From positions 1 through 33,095 of the forward strand of contig SYKU01000399.1 in NCBI GenBank assembly GCA_005808865.1: a stretch of DNA of 33,095 nucleotides, in the 5' to 3' direction. This stretch comes from Acidobacteriota bacterium (lineage in GTDB: Bacteria > Acidobacteriota > Terriglobia > Bryobacterales > Bryobacteraceae). Of this stretch, positions 31,859-33,095 are shown one piece after another. The notes beneath the pieces are model-generated. The model ran no database searches and was not told the origin of the DNA. It saw only the letters and a program-made list of their open reading frames with translations. A program made the translations under genes and the position numbers. Position 1 is the stretch's first letter, and the number at the start of each line of letters is the position of its first letter.

Positions 31859-33095
31859 ACATCTCGGCGACATTCATCAGCCGGCCGATCGCAACCAGCC
31901 TTTTGATGCTCGCGATCGCGTTTTTCGGCGTGCTGGCGTATACCAAACTGCCCGTCTCCGATCTGCCGAACATCGACTTCCCCACCCTCGTCGTGACGGC
32001 GAGCCTTCCCGGTGCGAGCCCCGACAATATGGCTTCCTCTGTCGGGACGCCTCTTGAACGGCAGTTTACAGGCATCGCGGGTCTCGACTCGATGACGTCG
32101 GTGAACTCCATGGGCATCACCCAGATCACGCTCCAGTTCGATATGGTGCGCGACCTCGACGGCGCAACCGTTGACGTTCAGACGGCGATCAGCGCCGCCA
32201 TGCCGCTGCTGCCTCCCGGCATGCCCAATCCGCCTTCGTTCCGCAAGGTCAATCCCGCCGATTCACCGGTCATGTTCATGGGCCTCACGTCCTCCACCGT
32301 GCCCATGCCCGTCCTTAACGAATTCGCCGAGACGATGATCGCCCAGCGCATCTCCGCCGTAAACGGAGTCGCCCAGGTCCAGGTCATGGGCGCGCAAAAA
32401 TTCGCTGTCCACGTGCAGATGGACCCGAGCAAGATGGCCGCCAAGCAGGTCGGCATCAACGAAGTGGAGCGCGCCATTCAGGCCTGGAATGTGAACGTCC
32501 CGACCGGCTCGCTACATGGCGCCCGGCAGGCCTTTAACATCAAGGCGAGCGGGCAGTTGATGAACGCGGCCGGATACCGGGAGGCCATCGTTGCCTATCG
32601 CAATGGGTCTCCCATACGGTTGAAGGAACTCGGTACGGTCATCGACGGCGTGGAGGACGATAAGTCCTCCTCCTTCTTGTTTAACGAAGGGAAGTTTCAG
32701 CGGGCCATCACCGTCGTTGTGATGCGGCAGCCGAACAGCAATACCATTGAGGTGATTGACGCCATCAAAAAACTGATGCCGTCCTTCAACGCCCAACTGC
32801 CGCCGGCCGCCACGCTGACCATTCGCGGTGACCGGTCGATGAATATCCGCGAAGCCTTCGCCGACATCCGGTTCATGATGTGTCTCACGGCTGCTCTCGT
32901 CATCATGGTGATCTTCCTGTTCCTGCGGAATGGCCCCGCGACGCTGATTCCCAGCCTTGCGCTGCCTATCTCGCTGCTCGGGACGTTCGCCGTCATGTAC
33001 GTTTTGGGATACAGCCTCGACAACCTGTCAATGATGGCTCTTATCCTTTCCATCGGGTTCGTTGTCGACGATGCCATCGTCCGGCGCAGTCGACG
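31855..33095 (+). CDS. RND efflux pump, HAE1/MdtBC-like, C-terminus cut by window edge
   Basis: 413 complete codons are present. The TTG at 31855 overlaps the adaptor stop (TTGA) and gives the family's N-terminus MNISATFISRPIATSLLMLA; a later ATG would lose half of the first membrane helix. Further family text includes DLPNIDFPTLVVTASLPGAS, SSVGTPLERQFTGIAGLDSM, QTAISAAMPLLPPGMPNPP, then periplasmic porter domains and helices such as LTAALVIMVIFLFLRNGPAT. It ends in SIGFVVDDAIV, the start of the proton-relay helix. It should export drugs or other hydrophobic compounds using the proton gradient. The last ~14 bases read RRSR instead of the expected xLEN, see findings. Confidence 0.92.
   Translation, partial: MNISATFISRPIATSLLMLAIAFFGVLAYTKLPVSDLPNIDFPTLVVTASLPGASPDNMASSVGTPLERQFTGIAGLDSMTSVNSMGITQITLQFDMVRDLDGATVDVQTAISAAMPLLPPGMPNPPSFRKVNPADSPVMFMGLTSSTVPMPVLNEFAETMIAQRISAVNGVAQVQVMGAQKFAVHVQMDPSKMAAKQVGINEVERAIQAWNVNVPTGSLHGARQAFNIKASGQLMNAAGYREAIVAYRNGSPIRLKELGTVIDGVEDDKSSSFLFNEGKFQRAITVVVMRQPNSNTIEVIDAIKKLMPSFNAQLPPAATLTIRGDRSMNIREAFADIRFMMCLTAALVIMVIFLFLRNGPATLIPSLALPISLLGTFAVMYVLGYSLDNLSMMALILSIGFVVDDAIVRRSR

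Overview
The window looks like a chromosomal segment of a GC-rich Acidobacteriota bacterium, most likely Bryobacterales (Candidatus Solibacter relatives). This is inferred from a secreted protein with the C-terminal domain typical of Solibacter-type genomes (TIGR03437-like), a Cys-type sulfatase, a neutral-ceramidase-like protein, many secreted repeat proteins, and menaquinone synthesis by the futalosine (Mqn) route. No rRNA or tRNA gene was seen.

Layout. 1-8810 (minus strand): a left-truncated secreted beta-propeller/Ig protein, a secreted hypothetical protein with a strong terminator, a 1317-residue mosaic surface protein (LGFP-like repeats, Ig-like domains, a C39-like domain without its cysteine, TIGR03437-like tail) and a membrane-anchored methyltransferase. 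8818-10558: a Phd/VapC-type toxin-antitoxin pair between two copies of a ~149 bp direct repeat. 10721-13789 (plus): a neutral-ceramidase-like enzyme followed by an overlapping histidine kinase/OmpR-type regulator pair. 13762-19405 (minus): an ECF sigma factor, zinc-finger anti-sigma factor, two secreted HEAT-repeat proteins and a secreted TPR protein. 19406-22677: a sulfatase fragment, an intact sulfatase, and a decayed ISKra4-like insertion sequence sitting inside a fragment of a serine-recombinase gene; the 7 bp target duplication and 25 bp inverted repeats are readable.

22846-27060 (minus): a UbiA-type prenyltransferase overlapping mqnE, then a tyrosinase overlapping a DUF2182 membrane protein. 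27069-29523 (plus): a DUF192 protein, an RluA-family protein with Gly at the catalytic Asp position, and a GreB-type factor. 29524-30558 is gene-poor with strong hairpins, one resembling a CRISPR repeat. 30572-33095 (plus): periplasmic adaptor and inner-membrane pump of an RND efflux system, cut by the right edge.

The clearest functional groupings are the sigma/anti-sigma/HEAT/TPR block, the tyrosinase-DUF2182 pair, the Mqn pair, the two-component pair and the RND pair. The best leads for new biology are the tyrosinase-DUF2182 coupling, the apparent pseudo-protease domain in the mosaic surface protein, the sigma/HEAT/TPR module and the duplicated 149 bp element. No complete defence system or CRISPR array is present.
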